Source of the DNA: Lacibacter luteus
GTDB lineage: Bacteria > Bacteroidota > Bacteroidia > Chitinophagales > Chitinophagaceae
DNA length: 64,000 bases
Assembly (NCBI RefSeq): GCF_004118265.1
Contig: NZ_SDHW01000001.1
Location: 186,001-250,000, forward strand
Direction of reading: 5' to 3'
The position numbers were made by a program, and so were the translations under genes. Below are positions 33,145 to 41,979 of the stretch, in pieces. The notes beneath the pieces are model-generated. The model was not told the DNA's origin. It worked only from the letters and a program-made list of their open reading frames with translations, and made no database searches. How positions within the stretch are numbered: the stretch's first letter is position 1; each line of letters begins with the position of its first letter.

Positions 33145-34148
33145 GCGTTTAGTTTTTCTGCAAAGGCCGGATTGTTACGCAATTTTCTTTCTAAACGAAT
33201 AGGATAAATAACAAAGTACCAAACAATGAACAGCAACGATACCGCCAGTATACTGATGCTTGCTGCTACTGGTAAAGAGGTATTGGTTGTTTTATCAAAT
33301 GCATTAGAGCTTAAACGTGTAATATAACTTTCAAGAAAAGCTGCAAGAATGGTGATGGGTACAAGACTTACACAGATCTTCATCGCATCCTTCACTCCCC
33401 GTTTAAACGAAACCCAGCGGGAATAGGTGCCCGGAAATACAATGCTGCTGCCAAGTATAAAGCCGGCACAGGCTTCAATGATCATTCCTGAAATTTCGAG
33501 TGTACCATGTATCCAGATCACCAATACACTTTGCCAGCCTAAACCTTTTGCAAAGAACATGTATTGAAAACTGCCTACCATAATACTGTTCTGAAAGAAG
33601 AAATACAAGGTTCCGAATCCGAATGTGATACCGCTTACAACAATTAAAAAACCAACTTTGATATTGTTGAATGCAATACGTACCCACATCGAAAACCTGC
33701 TTTCATCGCTGTACACACCAAAAGGATCACCCTTTTCAATATTCTCTTCCGTCATGGCCACATAGTTCTCACCCAACACACCTTTTACAAAACCATCATC
33801 TTTCATCGAAGACAGTATAGCTATTGAACACAACAATGCAAATAAGAGAAACGTATACAAAAACATTTTGTGATACTTGCGGAACATCAACGGCAACTCA
33901 TAACGCCAAAATGTAATGAGTCGGGAGAAGCGCTGTTTCTTATTTTGATAAATAGTTTGATAAATGCTTACCGCCAAACTGTTGATCCATTGTGTAACCT
34001 TACTGTGCGGATAAAACGTTTTGGAGTAACTCAGATCGTCGAGCAGGGTAATAAACCTTTCGGCCATCTGATCGGGGTCCTCGGTTTGCAGATATTGGTA
34101 TTCGTTCCACTTCTGCGCATTTTTTTTAATAAAGAGTGCTTCTCTCAT
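33141..34148 (-). CDS. Stage II sporulation protein M-like (DUF95) membrane protein
   Basis: The 335-residue protein begins MREALFIKKNAQKWNEYQYL and has about six membrane helices, with the SpoIIM/DUF95 core (NNIKVGFLIVVSGITFGFGT, WIHGTLEISGMIIEACAGF). The organism does not need to sporulate: this family sits in the MoxR locus in many non-sporulating Bacteroidota. ATG 34148 is chosen at the conserved start; the frame extends further upstream to 34196. It is the first gene of the five-gene operon and divergent from RDD. Confidence 0.88.
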   Translation of the reverse strand: MREALFIKKNAQKWNEYQYLQTEDPDQMAERFITLLDDLSYSKTFYPHSKVTQWINSLAVSIYQTIYQNKKQRFSRLITFWRYELPLMFRKYHKMFLYTFLLFALLCSIAILSSMKDDGFVKGVLGENYVAMTEENIEKGDPFGVYSDESRFSMWVRIAFNNIKVGFLIVVSGITFGFGTLYFFFQNSIMVGSFQYMFFAKGLGWQSVLVIWIHGTLEISGMIIEACAGFILGSSIVFPGTYSRWVSFKRGVKDAMKICVSLVPITILAAFLESYITRLSSNAFDKTTNTSLPVAASISILAVSLLFIVWYFVIYPIRLERKLRNNPAFAEKLNA

Positions 34149-34241
34149 GGTGAGTCGGAAAATTGAAAATAGCAAGTAATTTTTAATTACAGCCAACTGT
34201 GCAATAAATTATTCCTTTATTTTACAAATACAAACAGATCT

Positions 34242-35024
34242 ATGTCTAACGTACAAATCAGTACACCTTTTAATATATCGCTCGACTTTGAAATAGCCCC
34301 CTTTTTCAAACGGCTTGTTGCTACATTGCTCGATCTTACGTTGATGGTTGTATATGCATCGCTCATGCGCTTTGTACTGTACGATGTTTTATTGCTCAGC
34401 GGCGAAAAAGCAACTGGTATTGATATACTGGCTGTATCTATTCCTCTGCTCCTGTATCACCTTGTATTTGAAATTCTGTTTCACGGACAAAGTCTTGGCA
34501 AAATGGCAATGGGCATAAGGGTGATGAGTCTGGATGGTGGCGACCCTGCCATCAGCCAATACCTGTTACGTTGGTTTTTTCGTGTGTGGGAATGGCCACT
34601 GGTATTTGCATTTGTATTACCGGGCTTGTTGATTCTTTACCAGATCATAATCGTTTGCGTATTCGGAATAGTAGTTGTGATTATTGTTGCCGTAACAAAA
34701 AACAATCAGCGGCTTGGCGATCTTGCAGCCAATACTGCTATTGTAAGTACCCGTATTAACCGTTCTATACATGATACGGTGTTTATGGAAATTAACCAGA
34801 AGGATTACAAGGTGCTTTTTCCACAGGTATTAAAACTGAGCGACAGGGATATCAATACCATCAAAACTGTTTTAAACGATTCTTACAAACGGGGAAATTT
34901 TGAAACAGCTCATCGTATTGCAGGTCGCATAAAATCGGTACTGAAAATTGAAAGCGACCTGGAAGTAGATGCTTTTCTGGAACGCATGATCGCCGATTAC
35001 AATTATCTTGCAACAAAAGAATAA
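34242..35024 (+). CDS. RDD-family membrane protein
   Basis: A 260-residue protein with an RDD domain: FKRLVATLLDLTLMVVYASL in helix 1, HGQSLGKMAMGIRVM after helix 2 and NQRLGDLAANTAIV after the last helices. The C-terminal 90 residues are soluble and helical. RDD proteins are thought to be transporters or membrane partners, and this one faces the SpoIIM/MoxR operon across a 93-base divergent gap, as is common in Bacteroidota. A strong hairpin follows. Confidence 0.88.
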   Translation: MSNVQISTPFNISLDFEIAPFFKRLVATLLDLTLMVVYASLMRFVLYDVLLLSGEKATGIDILAVSIPLLLYHLVFEILFHGQSLGKMAMGIRVMSLDGGDPAISQYLLRWFFRVWEWPLVFAFVLPGLLILYQIIIVCVFGIVVVIIVAVTKNNQRLGDLAANTAIVSTRINRSIHDTVFMEINQKDYKVLFPQVLKLSDRDINTIKTVLNDSYKRGNFETAHRIAGRIKSVLKIESDLEVDAFLERMIADYNYLATKE

Positions 35025-35027
35025 AAA

Positions 35028-35060
35028 GAAAAGCCGCTTCAGTTGAAGCGGCTTTTCTTT
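35028..35060. terminator. Bidirectional terminator
   Basis: AAAAGCCGCTTC and GAAGCGGCTTTT form a 9-bp GC-rich stem with AGTT loop; A and T runs flank it on both sides. It lies between the convergent RDD and CCC-motif genes. Confidence 0.85.
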
Positions 35061-35077
35061 TATAAAGCTGATGATTT

Positions 35078-35422
35078 TTATCCTTGCAGCTCCTGCATAC
35101 GACGCATCATTTCATCGGGATTGCGCATGGCTTCAATACCGAAAGTGGCAATCATAACAATGATAAGAATAAGATACAATGCTGAAAGAATTAAACCAAT
35201 AATAGCACATACTCTTCCTGCATTTAAGTTTTTTAAACTTGAAGCTGTATACAGTTCGGGTTCCGCTGCAAACAATTTCTTGTCTTTTGCAGCCAAAACA
35301 ATAGCTACAATACCAAGAATAATACCCAAGCCATAAAAGCAACAGGCTATAATGGAAAGAATGCCCAGTACCAATACAATTGTTGCATTTGGTAACGGAC
35401 GTTGCTGTTGAAATTGATCCAT
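35078..35422 (-). CDS. CCC-motif (DUF4190-like) small membrane protein A
   Basis: A 114-residue protein with a polar N-terminus (MDQFQQQRPLPNATIVLV), three hydrophobic segments and a paired cysteine in ILSIIACCFYGLG. Between the helices is DKKLFAAEPELYTASSLKNLNAGRVCAIIGL, the hallmark of the Bacteroidota CCC-motif family. It is a paralogue of the next gene upstream. Function is unknown. The three small genes at 35078-36120 are on one strand. Confidence 0.85.
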   Translation of the reverse strand: MDQFQQQRPLPNATIVLVLGILSIIACCFYGLGIILGIVAIVLAAKDKKLFAAEPELYTASSLKNLNAGRVCAIIGLILSALYLILIIVMIATFGIEAMRNPDEMMRRMQELQG

Positions 35423-35461
35423 GTTAAAGTTGGTTTTGATGAATTGAATTGATTGCTGAGA

Positions 35462-35788
35462 TTAATTGAAACCACCTGCAGCTCCTGCAGCGGTAACCAG
35501 GAAAACGATGAAAATAATATACACCAGGAAGCCGATTAGCTGCAACGCAATACCAATGATTGCACAGATACGCCCGGTTTTAATATTGCTGTACGACTGT
35601 GCTGTATATGCACCGGGGTTTGCTCTGTACAATGCCATGTCTTTGTTGGCCAATACCAAGGCTATAATGCCGGTAATAAAGCAAATAACAATGGATAAAA
35701 TGCCTAACACAAGTACGGCTGTGGCGTTTGGTAAGGCTTGTTGTGTTTGTTGACTGGATAAATAATCCTGTTGTTGATTTTGTTCCAT
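35462..35788 (-). CDS. CCC-motif (DUF4190-like) small membrane protein B
   Basis: A 108-residue paralogue of the preceding protein: Gln-rich N-terminus, LPNATAVLVLGILSIVICFITG, then NPGAYTAQSYSNIKTGRICAIIGIAL and a last helix. It has one cysteine in the position of the pair. ATG 35788 overlaps the DUF2752 stop by one base (TAATG), so it is probably translationally coupled to it. Confidence 0.85.
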   Translation of the reverse strand: MEQNQQQDYLSSQQTQQALPNATAVLVLGILSIVICFITGIIALVLANKDMALYRANPGAYTAQSYSNIKTGRICAIIGIALQLIGFLVYIIFIVFLVTAAGAAGGFN

Positions 35789-36120
35789 TAATGCAGTATT
35801 TGGTTTGTTGTTACTCTGTAAATATAATGTACCACAATTATTAGTGCGCAAAAAATATAACCGATTGTAAGTATTCTGGCGCCGTTTTTAAAACGCACAG
35901 CTATATGCGTCAAAAGATAAAGAAAAAGTAACAGGATGGGTATAGCTGCCGGGTACAAACGAATGCTTTCAGCAATGTTTCCCTTGAGCAATGCAATATA
36001 ACTGCGTTGCAAACCACAACCCGGGCAATCAATATGCAGGAACTTTCTGCTTGGGCAGGTAAGCATATGCTTCTCCAGCCAAAGAACAATATCAGCAAAA
36101 AAGCTAAGAAGTAGTTGCAT
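35788..36120 (-). CDS. DUF2752 membrane protein
   Basis: A 110-residue protein with the DUF2752 signature DCPGCGLQRSYIALLKGN near residue 31 and two C-terminal membrane helices. The CPGCG motif suggests metal or redox chemistry, but no function is established. It heads the small-protein row with the two CCC-motif genes, a common Bacteroidota neighbourhood. Confidence 0.88.
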   Translation of the reverse strand: MQLLLSFFADIVLWLEKHMLTCPSRKFLHIDCPGCGLQRSYIALLKGNIAESIRLYPAAIPILLLFLYLLTHIAVRFKNGARILTIGYIFCALIIVVHYIYRVTTNQILH

Positions 36121-36152
36121 ACTTCAAACATACAGGGCTTGCACTTTTTTTC

Positions 36153-36183
36153 AAAATAAAAAGGCCGGCGATGAGCCGGCCTT
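36153..36183 (-). terminator. Terminator after proS
   Basis: On the minus strand AAGGCCGGC-TCAT-GCCGGCCTT (imperfectly written here; the central loop is four to five bases) is followed by TTTTTATTTTG. It lies 22 bases after the proS stop and before the DUF2752 gene. Confidence 0.85.
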
Positions 36184-36205
36184 AGAATAATATGCGGTTT
36201 GTTTT

Positions 36206-37681
36206 TTAATATGCTAATGCAAACAATACTCTTTCTTTCGAAGCTTTGCCGGTAAGAATACATTTACCTTCTTCCTGTTCGTTGTTCAACGGAATACAAC
36301 GGATGGTTGCTTTTGTTTTTGCTTTGATCTCTTCTTCAGTTTCAGCAGTGCCATCCCAATGTGCCGATACAAAACCACCTTTGTTTTCCAATGCTGCAAC
36401 AAATTCTTCCCATGTATCAGCTTTGCTAATATGGCTGTCTCGATAAGCTTTTGCTTTGTTAAACATGTTCTGCTGAATTTCTTCCAGCAATCCATGCAGG
36501 TAAGCTGCAAGGCCATCCTGACTTACCGTTGCTTTTGTTTTTTCATCCCGTCTTGCAACCTCAGCCGTATTATTTTCAAGATCACGACCGCCTATTGCCA
36601 CACGCACAGGCACCCCTTTCAATTCATGCTCTGCAAATTTCCAGCCCGGTCTTGCATTATCGCTGTCATCGTATTTAACACGAACGCCCAATGCTTTCAG
36701 TTCGCTCATCAATACGTTTACCTTTTCGGTAATCGCCTTCAATTGTTCTTCGCCTTTGTGAATAGGAACGATCACCACCTGCAATGGAGCAATTTTTGGT
36801 GGAAGAATCAATCCCTGGTCATCGCTATGCGCCATCACCAAACCACCAATCAAACGTGTACTTACGCCCCAGCTGGTAGCCCACACATATTCAAGTTCGT
36901 TTTCTTTATTGCTGAATTTTACATCAAATGCTTTTGCAAAATTCTGTCCCAAGAAATGTGAAGTGCCTGCCTGCAATGCTTTGCCATCCTGCATCAATGC
37001 TTCAATACAGTACGTGTCTTCTGCACCTGCAAAACGTTCATTGGCTGTTTTCACACCTTTAATAACCGGTACGGCCATCCACTCTTCTGCAAATTGTGCA
37101 TATACATCCAACATCTTTCTTGTTTCTTCCACTGCTTCCTGCGCAGTTGCATGGGCGGTATGTCCTTCCTGCCACAAAAACTCAGCAGTACGAAGGAATA
37201 AACGTGTACGCATTTCCCAACGAACAACATTTGCCCATTGGTTTACCAATATCGGCAAATCACGGTACGATTGTATCCAGTCTTTATATGTATTCCAGAT
37301 AATGGTTTCAGAAGTTGGGCGAACAATCAGTTCTTCCTCCAGCTTTGCTTCCGGGTCAACTACTACACCCCCACCATTCGGATCGTTCTTTAAACGGTAA
37401 TGCGTAACAACCGCACACTCCTTGGCAAAACCTTCCACGTGTGCCGCTTCTTTGCTTAAAAAACTCTTTGGAATAAACAACGGAAAATAGGCATTAACAT
37501 GGCCTGTTTCTTTAAACATCCTGTCTAACTGATCACGCATATTCTCCCAAAGTGCAAAGCCGTAGGGTTTAATCACCATACAGCCACGTACAGCGGAATA
37601 ATCGGCCAAGCCGCCTTTTAAGATAAGATCGTTATACCATTGCGAATAATCCTGCTCACGAGATGTAATTGCCGCTGCCAT
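36206..37681 (-). CDS. proS: Prolyl-tRNA synthetase, archaeal/eukaryotic type
   Basis: A 491-residue class II synthetase of the shorter ProS type without the bacterial insertion domain. Visible features are motif 2 region [40 protein letters not shown], the motif 3 region [19 protein letters not shown], an anticodon-binding domain ([15 protein letters not shown]), and a C-terminal domain after residue 400. It charges tRNA-Pro, one of which is encoded at 12731-12804. It starts at ATG 37681 after a 155-base intergenic region shared with the divergent lipoprotein gene. Confidence 0.96.
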   Translation of the reverse strand: MAAAITSREQDYSQWYNDLILKGGLADYSAVRGCMVIKPYGFALWENMRDQLDRMFKETGHVNAYFPLFIPKSFLSKEAAHVEGFAKECAVVTHYRLKNDPNGGGVVVDPEAKLEEELIVRPTSETIIWNTYKDWIQSYRDLPILVNQWANVVRWEMRTRLFLRTAEFLWQEGHTAHATAQEAVEETRKMLDVYAQFAEEWMAVPVIKGVKTANERFAGAEDTYCIEALMQDGKALQAGTSHFLGQNFAKAFDVKFSNKENELEYVWATSWGVSTRLIGGLVMAHSDDQGLILPPKIAPLQVVIVPIHKGEEQLKAITEKVNVLMSELKALGVRVKYDDSDNARPGWKFAEHELKGVPVRVAIGGRDLENNTAEVARRDEKTKATVSQDGLAAYLHGLLEEIQQNMFNKAKAYRDSHISKADTWEEFVAALENKGGFVSAHWDGTAETEEEIKAKTKATIRCIPLNNEQEEGKCILTGKASKERVLFALAY

Positions 37682-37836
37682 TGTTGAATGCCTTTATAAA
37701 AGTTTACAGTTAGTTTAACAGGCCAGATACACGAAAAAAAGTGCAATGGCTTGCTATTTGTTAAAATATTTATTGAACTATCTAAGGAGTTGCAAAAGTA
37801 GTAACTTCACATTACAAACCTCAAATTCAAAACATC

Positions 37837-38625
37837 ATGGTAACCAGAATTTTACTCGTTGGTTTGGTAACAGCAGGGCTGACCTCCTGCGCCACCTATC
37901 GTACAGGACAAACTCCTGATGACGTTTATTATTCACCCGAGCGGCCACAGGAAACTTATGTGCAGATAGACCGTGATGAAGATGACCGTTATTCTTACAA
38001 CGACCGCAGTTTGGAAGACCGTCGTTTACGTCAGCAGATCCGTGATTCACGCTTCCGTTTTGAAGACGATATTTACTGGAACACGCCACGCTACAACAGC
38101 TGGGGTTGGAATACTTGGAACAGCCCGTACAATACCTGGGGTTGGAACAGCTGGAACAGTCCTTATAATTCATGGGCATGGAACAGTGGCTGGAACACCG
38201 GTTACTATAACAAATGGAGTTCCCCATACATCTGCATACCCGGCGGCAATAACCTGATTGTAATTGCAGGCCCCGGTGCTCCAAAATACAGCACTGGTAT
38301 TCGTTACTCAGCTCCTATTCAACGTTTCCCTAATTCAGGAACAAACTTCACTTACGGCAAACCTACCGGTACAGGTTCGGGCAGCCGTTACTTTGGTAAC
38401 AATACCAACAGCACCAGAAGTGGTTACTTTGGCGGAAACAATAATAACAGCTCATGGAGTGGCGACAGAACATCGAGCAGCCGTTCGTTCGGAAACAGTA
38501 ATAACAATACTTCTTCCGGCAGTAGCAGCAGAAGCATTAGTTCAGGCTCATCATCATCCAGCAGTTCTTCTTCCTCTTCATCAAGCAGCTCAAGTGGCAG
38601 CTCAGCCGGAGGACGCCGTAACTAA
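37837..38625 (+). CDS. Trp/Asn/Ser-rich low-complexity lipoprotein
   Basis: The 262-residue protein begins with a lipobox (VTAGLTSCATYR), then an Arg/Asp-rich segment (residues 40-75), then tandem units built on YNSWGWNTWNSP (about residues 86-125), a short folded segment (ICIPGGNNLIVIAGPGAP), a Gly/Asn/Ser stretch and a run of about 14 serines before GSSAGGRRN. No domain is recognised. It is probably a surface-exposed, partly disordered lipoprotein; codons vary inside the repeats, so selection acts on the protein. The FadL-like gene follows after 40 bases. Confidence 0.8.
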   Translation: MVTRILLVGLVTAGLTSCATYRTGQTPDDVYYSPERPQETYVQIDRDEDDRYSYNDRSLEDRRLRQQIRDSRFRFEDDIYWNTPRYNSWGWNTWNSPYNTWGWNSWNSPYNSWAWNSGWNTGYYNKWSSPYICIPGGNNLIVIAGPGAPKYSTGIRYSAPIQRFPNSGTNFTYGKPTGTGSGSRYFGNNTNSTRSGYFGGNNNNSSWSGDRTSSSRSFGNSNNNTSSGSSSRSISSGSSSSSSSSSSSSSSSSGSSAGGRRN

Positions 38626-38665
38626 TAACAAGTCATAAGACGATACGAAGAATCAAAAAACGAAT

Positions 38666-40267
38666 ATGAAAAGAATTTTCATAACGGGGATAGCTGTATG
38701 CCTTCTTCAAAGCTCATATGCCCAGGATGTATTTGATGCCTTACGCTATTCTTACCCCATAAGTTCAGGAACTGCACGTACGCAAGCCATTGGAGGAACA
38801 AATATTTCGTTGGGTGGCGATATCAGTTCGGTTTTTATTAATCCAGCCGGTATTGCTCAATTTAAAACCAATGAGCTTGTACTTTCTCCGGGTTTCAATT
38901 TCAATAAATACAAGATCAATTACAACGATACCATCACCAAAGGAAATAAAAGCAAATTGAATGGCGGTACAAGTGGCGTGATTTTTAGTTTTGGTGGAGG
39001 AAGATATGGCCGTTCGAGAAATAACACCACCCTTGCGCTTGCTGTAAACCAAACGGCCAACTTTAATACACGGTTTTCTTATGGCGGACGGAACTTAAAC
39101 AGTTCGTACACCGAAAAATGGTTGGAAGAGATCAAGTACAGTAATGTATCAACAATTGATGGAGTTCGCAGCAGTTTTCCTTTAGGTGCAAGCCAGGCTT
39201 ATGAATCGTACCTCATCGATATTGTCAGTTCTCCTAACGGCGATCTGTTGATCACCAATGCCGACATCAGCAAAAATATTACGCAGCATTTTGCATACGA
39301 ATCAAAAGGAGGTATGACGGAAGGTGCTATTGCTCTTGCCTGGAACAGCAACGACAAAGTACTTTATGGTGTTACCATCGGTATTCCGATTGTTCAGTAC
39401 GACAGGCAAACGGTTGTAACGGAAAATGACGGAACGGGCAATACAGATAATGATTTTGAAAGTTTCACATTCACTGAAAATCTTGCAACAAGAGGTGGTG
39501 GTATTAATGCGAAGCTTGGTGTTTTGTTTAAACCCGTTGAATATTTCCGTATCGGTTTAACTTTTCATACACCTACGATTATGTCGCTTACAGATTATGC
39601 TGATGCGACCATTACAAGTAATATTGAAAACTATTCACGCCGCTTGAATAACGATCCGAGTAAACCTACATCTTACACGTACAACACAAAAGATGTAAAT
39701 GAACTTACAGGTGGCGGCGATGAAAACAGGTATTCGTACCAGATCGTTACTCCATGGCGTGCAGGTTTAGGTTTATCGTATGTTTTTCGTGAAATAAGCG
39801 ATGTAACCAAACAAAAAGCATTTATTACAGGTGATGTTGAGTTGATCAATTACAAAGCAATGAAGTACAGCAGCAGCCAGGGGTCGCCCGATGTTGGTGA
39901 AACAGAATACTTCAATGGCTTAAACAGCCAGATTGATGAGATGTACAAAATGGCGATCAATGCACGTATTGGTGGAGAACTGAAGTTTAAAACATTGATG
40001 GTGCGTGCAGGTTTCAATTTTATGGGAAGCCCGTACAACCGCAATTTTGTAAACGATGTATTTGGTGAAGATTTACCCGGCTGGAGAATGACGCCAAGTC
40101 TTGGTTTAGGTTACAGAGATAAAGGTGTGTTTTTTGATCTGACCTATGCACATGCGTTCGGCAGAAATTTTCATGTTCCTTACACTTTACAAGATGCATC
40201 TTACCCGTTTGCAAAAAACAATATTTCAAACGGACAGGTTGTAGCAACTGTTGGGTTTAAATTCTAA
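38666..40267 (+). CDS. FadL/OmpP1-like outer-membrane barrel protein
   Basis: A 533-residue protein with signal peptide MKRIFITGIAVCLLQSSYAQ. It has GTARTQAIGGTNISLGGDISSVFINPAGIA near the N-terminus, the NPAG pattern of FadL/OmpP1 transporters, and a long beta-barrel ending GQVVATVGFKF. Such proteins admit hydrophobic compounds across the outer membrane; substrate is unknown. It may be cotranscribed with the low-complexity lipoprotein. A hairpin terminator follows and serves also the convergent miaA gene. Confidence 0.82.
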   Translation: MKRIFITGIAVCLLQSSYAQDVFDALRYSYPISSGTARTQAIGGTNISLGGDISSVFINPAGIAQFKTNELVLSPGFNFNKYKINYNDTITKGNKSKLNGGTSGVIFSFGGGRYGRSRNNTTLALAVNQTANFNTRFSYGGRNLNSSYTEKWLEEIKYSNVSTIDGVRSSFPLGASQAYESYLIDIVSSPNGDLLITNADISKNITQHFAYESKGGMTEGAIALAWNSNDKVLYGVTIGIPIVQYDRQTVVTENDGTGNTDNDFESFTFTENLATRGGGINAKLGVLFKPVEYFRIGLTFHTPTIMSLTDYADATITSNIENYSRRLNNDPSKPTSYTYNTKDVNELTGGGDENRYSYQIVTPWRAGLGLSYVFREISDVTKQKAFITGDVELINYKAMKYSSSQGSPDVGETEYFNGLNSQIDEMYKMAINARIGGELKFKTLMVRAGFNFMGSPYNRNFVNDVFGEDLPGWRMTPSLGLGYRDKGVFFDLTYAHAFGRNFHVPYTLQDASYPFAKNNISNGQVVATVGFKF

Positions 40268-40283
40268 GCAAACAGCTTTATAG

Positions 40284-40317
40284 AAAAAAGAGCATTCATT
40301 TCGAATGCTCTTTTTTT
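40284..40317. terminator. Bidirectional terminator, overlapping miaA 3' end
   Basis: AAAAAAGAGCATTC and GAATGCTCTTTTTTT form an 8-bp stem with A/T runs on both sides. The miaA stop codon (40296-40298) lies inside the stem, so both convergent genes use one structure. Confidence 0.88.
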
Positions 40318-41210
40318 ATTGCAGTAACAAATTGAATGATCGCTTCAGTATTGGATGGATGAAACCATTTCATTGCTGTATCCCGTTTAAACCAGGTAAG
40401 TTGTCGCTTGGCATAATGCCTGCTGTTCTGTTTTATTTTGTCGATGGCTTGTTCTAATGAAATGCTTCCGTCGAAATAATCGAACAACTCCCTGTAGCCA
40501 ACTGTTTGTAATGCATTTAACTGCCGTTGCGGATAAACTGCTTTTGCTTCTTCCAATAAACCTTCTTTCATCATCAGGTCTACACGCAGATTTATTCGGC
40601 TATATAATTCTTCTCTTGGCAGTTCAAGCGCTATCTTAATTACATTGAACGGCCGCTGTTGCTTCTCCCCTGTTCTGAATTTGATGATCGATTCACCGCT
40701 TGCCAAAACAACTTCCAATGCACGGAGCATACGCTGCGGATTTTGCATTTCGCCCTGTGCTGCAAACAACGGGTCGTGCTGTTGTAATTGCTGTTGTAAC
40801 CAACTGATGCCTTGCTGCTGATAGGCTTGCTGCAACTCCATTCGCAATGCATCCGGTACTGCAGGTATCTGATCCATGCCCTCACAAAAAGCTTTAATGT
40901 ACAACCCTGTTCCACCAACCATTACTGCAACATCATTTGTTGTAAAGATTTTATCAGCTGCAGCTAACGCATATTGCTCATATGACGCTGCCGTAAGCTC
41001 TCCTGTAATGGAATGTGAATTGATGAAATAATGCTTTACCGCTGCTAATTCCTCAGCTGACGGTTTGGCTACGCCAATCGTAATTTCTTTGTAACACTGT
41101 CTTGAATCGGCGGAAATAATTGCAGTATTGTAATGCTGTGCAAGCTGTATAGCCAAAGCTGTTTTGCCAACTGCTGTAGGCCCTGCAATAAGAATAACTG
41201 TTTTGTTCAT
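40296..41210 (-). CDS. miaA: tRNA dimethylallyltransferase
   Basis: A 304-residue protein beginning MNKTVILIAGPTAVGKTALA (P-loop), then SADSRQCYKEITIGVAKPS, VMVGGTGLYIKAF and RQLTWFKRD, all characteristic of MiaA. It adds a dimethylallyl group to A37 of tRNAs reading UNN codons. ATG 41210 is preferred over a frame ten residues longer because it starts at the first beta strand. The C-terminus overlaps the terminator hairpin. Confidence 0.95.
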   Translation of the reverse strand: MNKTVILIAGPTAVGKTALAIQLAQHYNTAIISADSRQCYKEITIGVAKPSAEELAAVKHYFINSHSITGELTAASYEQYALAAADKIFTTNDVAVMVGGTGLYIKAFCEGMDQIPAVPDALRMELQQAYQQQGISWLQQQLQQHDPLFAAQGEMQNPQRMLRALEVVLASGESIIKFRTGEKQQRPFNVIKIALELPREELYSRINLRVDLMMKEGLLEEAKAVYPQRQLNALQTVGYRELFDYFDGSISLEQAIDKIKQNSRHYAKRQLTWFKRDTAMKWFHPSNTEAIIQFVTAIKKEHSK

Positions 41211-41322
41211 GTTTTGATGAGTTTGTAAAGAACTCAGCAAGTGTCCAGCGTCTCAAGGAGCTTCCGACACATTTATAAACGTAAATAAAAAAAGTAACAT
41301 TGATATCCGTCAGACGGATGTG

Positions 41323-41889
41323 TTAAAATGCGGCATCATCCTCTTCTGTTGCGCTATCCTCTTCTTCCTCTGCTCCTTCACTTTCTTCGCCTTCTTCACC
41401 AAAGCCTTCGCCAACTGCACTCAAATCATATTTTTCTTCCATTTCGGCCAGCTTATCGCCAACCAAACCTTTGGTACCGTACTGACTTGGTGCAATGCCT
41501 TCGCTGCGAACAACGCAAGGGTATGTAAGTTTCGGATTATCATCTTTGCTTACGTTGATCAACTCAACAAGGAATGTCCAGTTCTTATTAAAATCGTAAA
41601 CGAAAATGAACTTCTGATTAGGCTCACGTATTTCAGTACCAACTGCCGTTTCTTCCATCAGCAAAGGTTCTGCCTTATAATCCTTCTCGTATTTTTCTAA
41701 TGATATTTCACGACCCCGCTGCCAGTGATCGTTACTACGATGAAACGTAGCCTTATGTTTGTTATCGAATTCGTATGCTTTCAGGATCACTTCGTGCAGA
41801 TCTCTGAAATTTTGTGTGTGCTTTACAGCAACATCACGATAAATGGCATCATCTTCTTCCCAATAAATTCTGAATCGTAAAACAGCCAT
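41323..41889 (-). CDS. pRiA4b ORF-3-like protein with acidic tail
   Basis: A 188-residue protein with the PRiA4_ORF3 pattern (PF07929-like): FRIYWEEDDAIYRDVAV, FRDLHEVILKAYEFDNKHKATF, and VYDFNKNWTFLVELI. The last 40 residues are almost all Glu/Asp/Gly/Ser (GEEGEESEGAEEEEDS). The family is found on plasmids and chromosomes and its function is unknown; here nothing around it suggests a plasmid. It lies between miaA and the CCA-adding enzyme on the same strand. Confidence 0.85.
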   Translation of the reverse strand: MAVLRFRIYWEEDDAIYRDVAVKHTQNFRDLHEVILKAYEFDNKHKATFHRSNDHWQRGREISLEKYEKDYKAEPLLMEETAVGTEIREPNQKFIFVYDFNKNWTFLVELINVSKDDNPKLTYPCVVRSEGIAPSQYGTKGLVGDKLAEMEEKYDLSAVGEGFGEEGEESEGAEEEEDSATEEDDAAF

Positions 41890-41979
41890 AACGTAATTTG
41901 AAAATGAATGAATTTGAAAATTTGAGAATGAAATGCAATCGCTTTCCTCTTCAAACGGTCACTTACAAAAGTAAAAACA

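Noticed and set aside
33141-34148. Evidence of sporulation from the SpoIIM-like gene
   Set aside because: DUF95/SpoIIM proteins are common in non-sporulating Bacteroidota in this MoxR locus; no other sporulation gene is present.
37973-38638. Other-frame ORFs (e.g. 38264-38638 and 37973-38257) over the low-complexity lipoprotein
   Set aside because: They arise from the repetitive AGC/TCA-rich coding sequence; the main frame has lipobox, start and natural stop.
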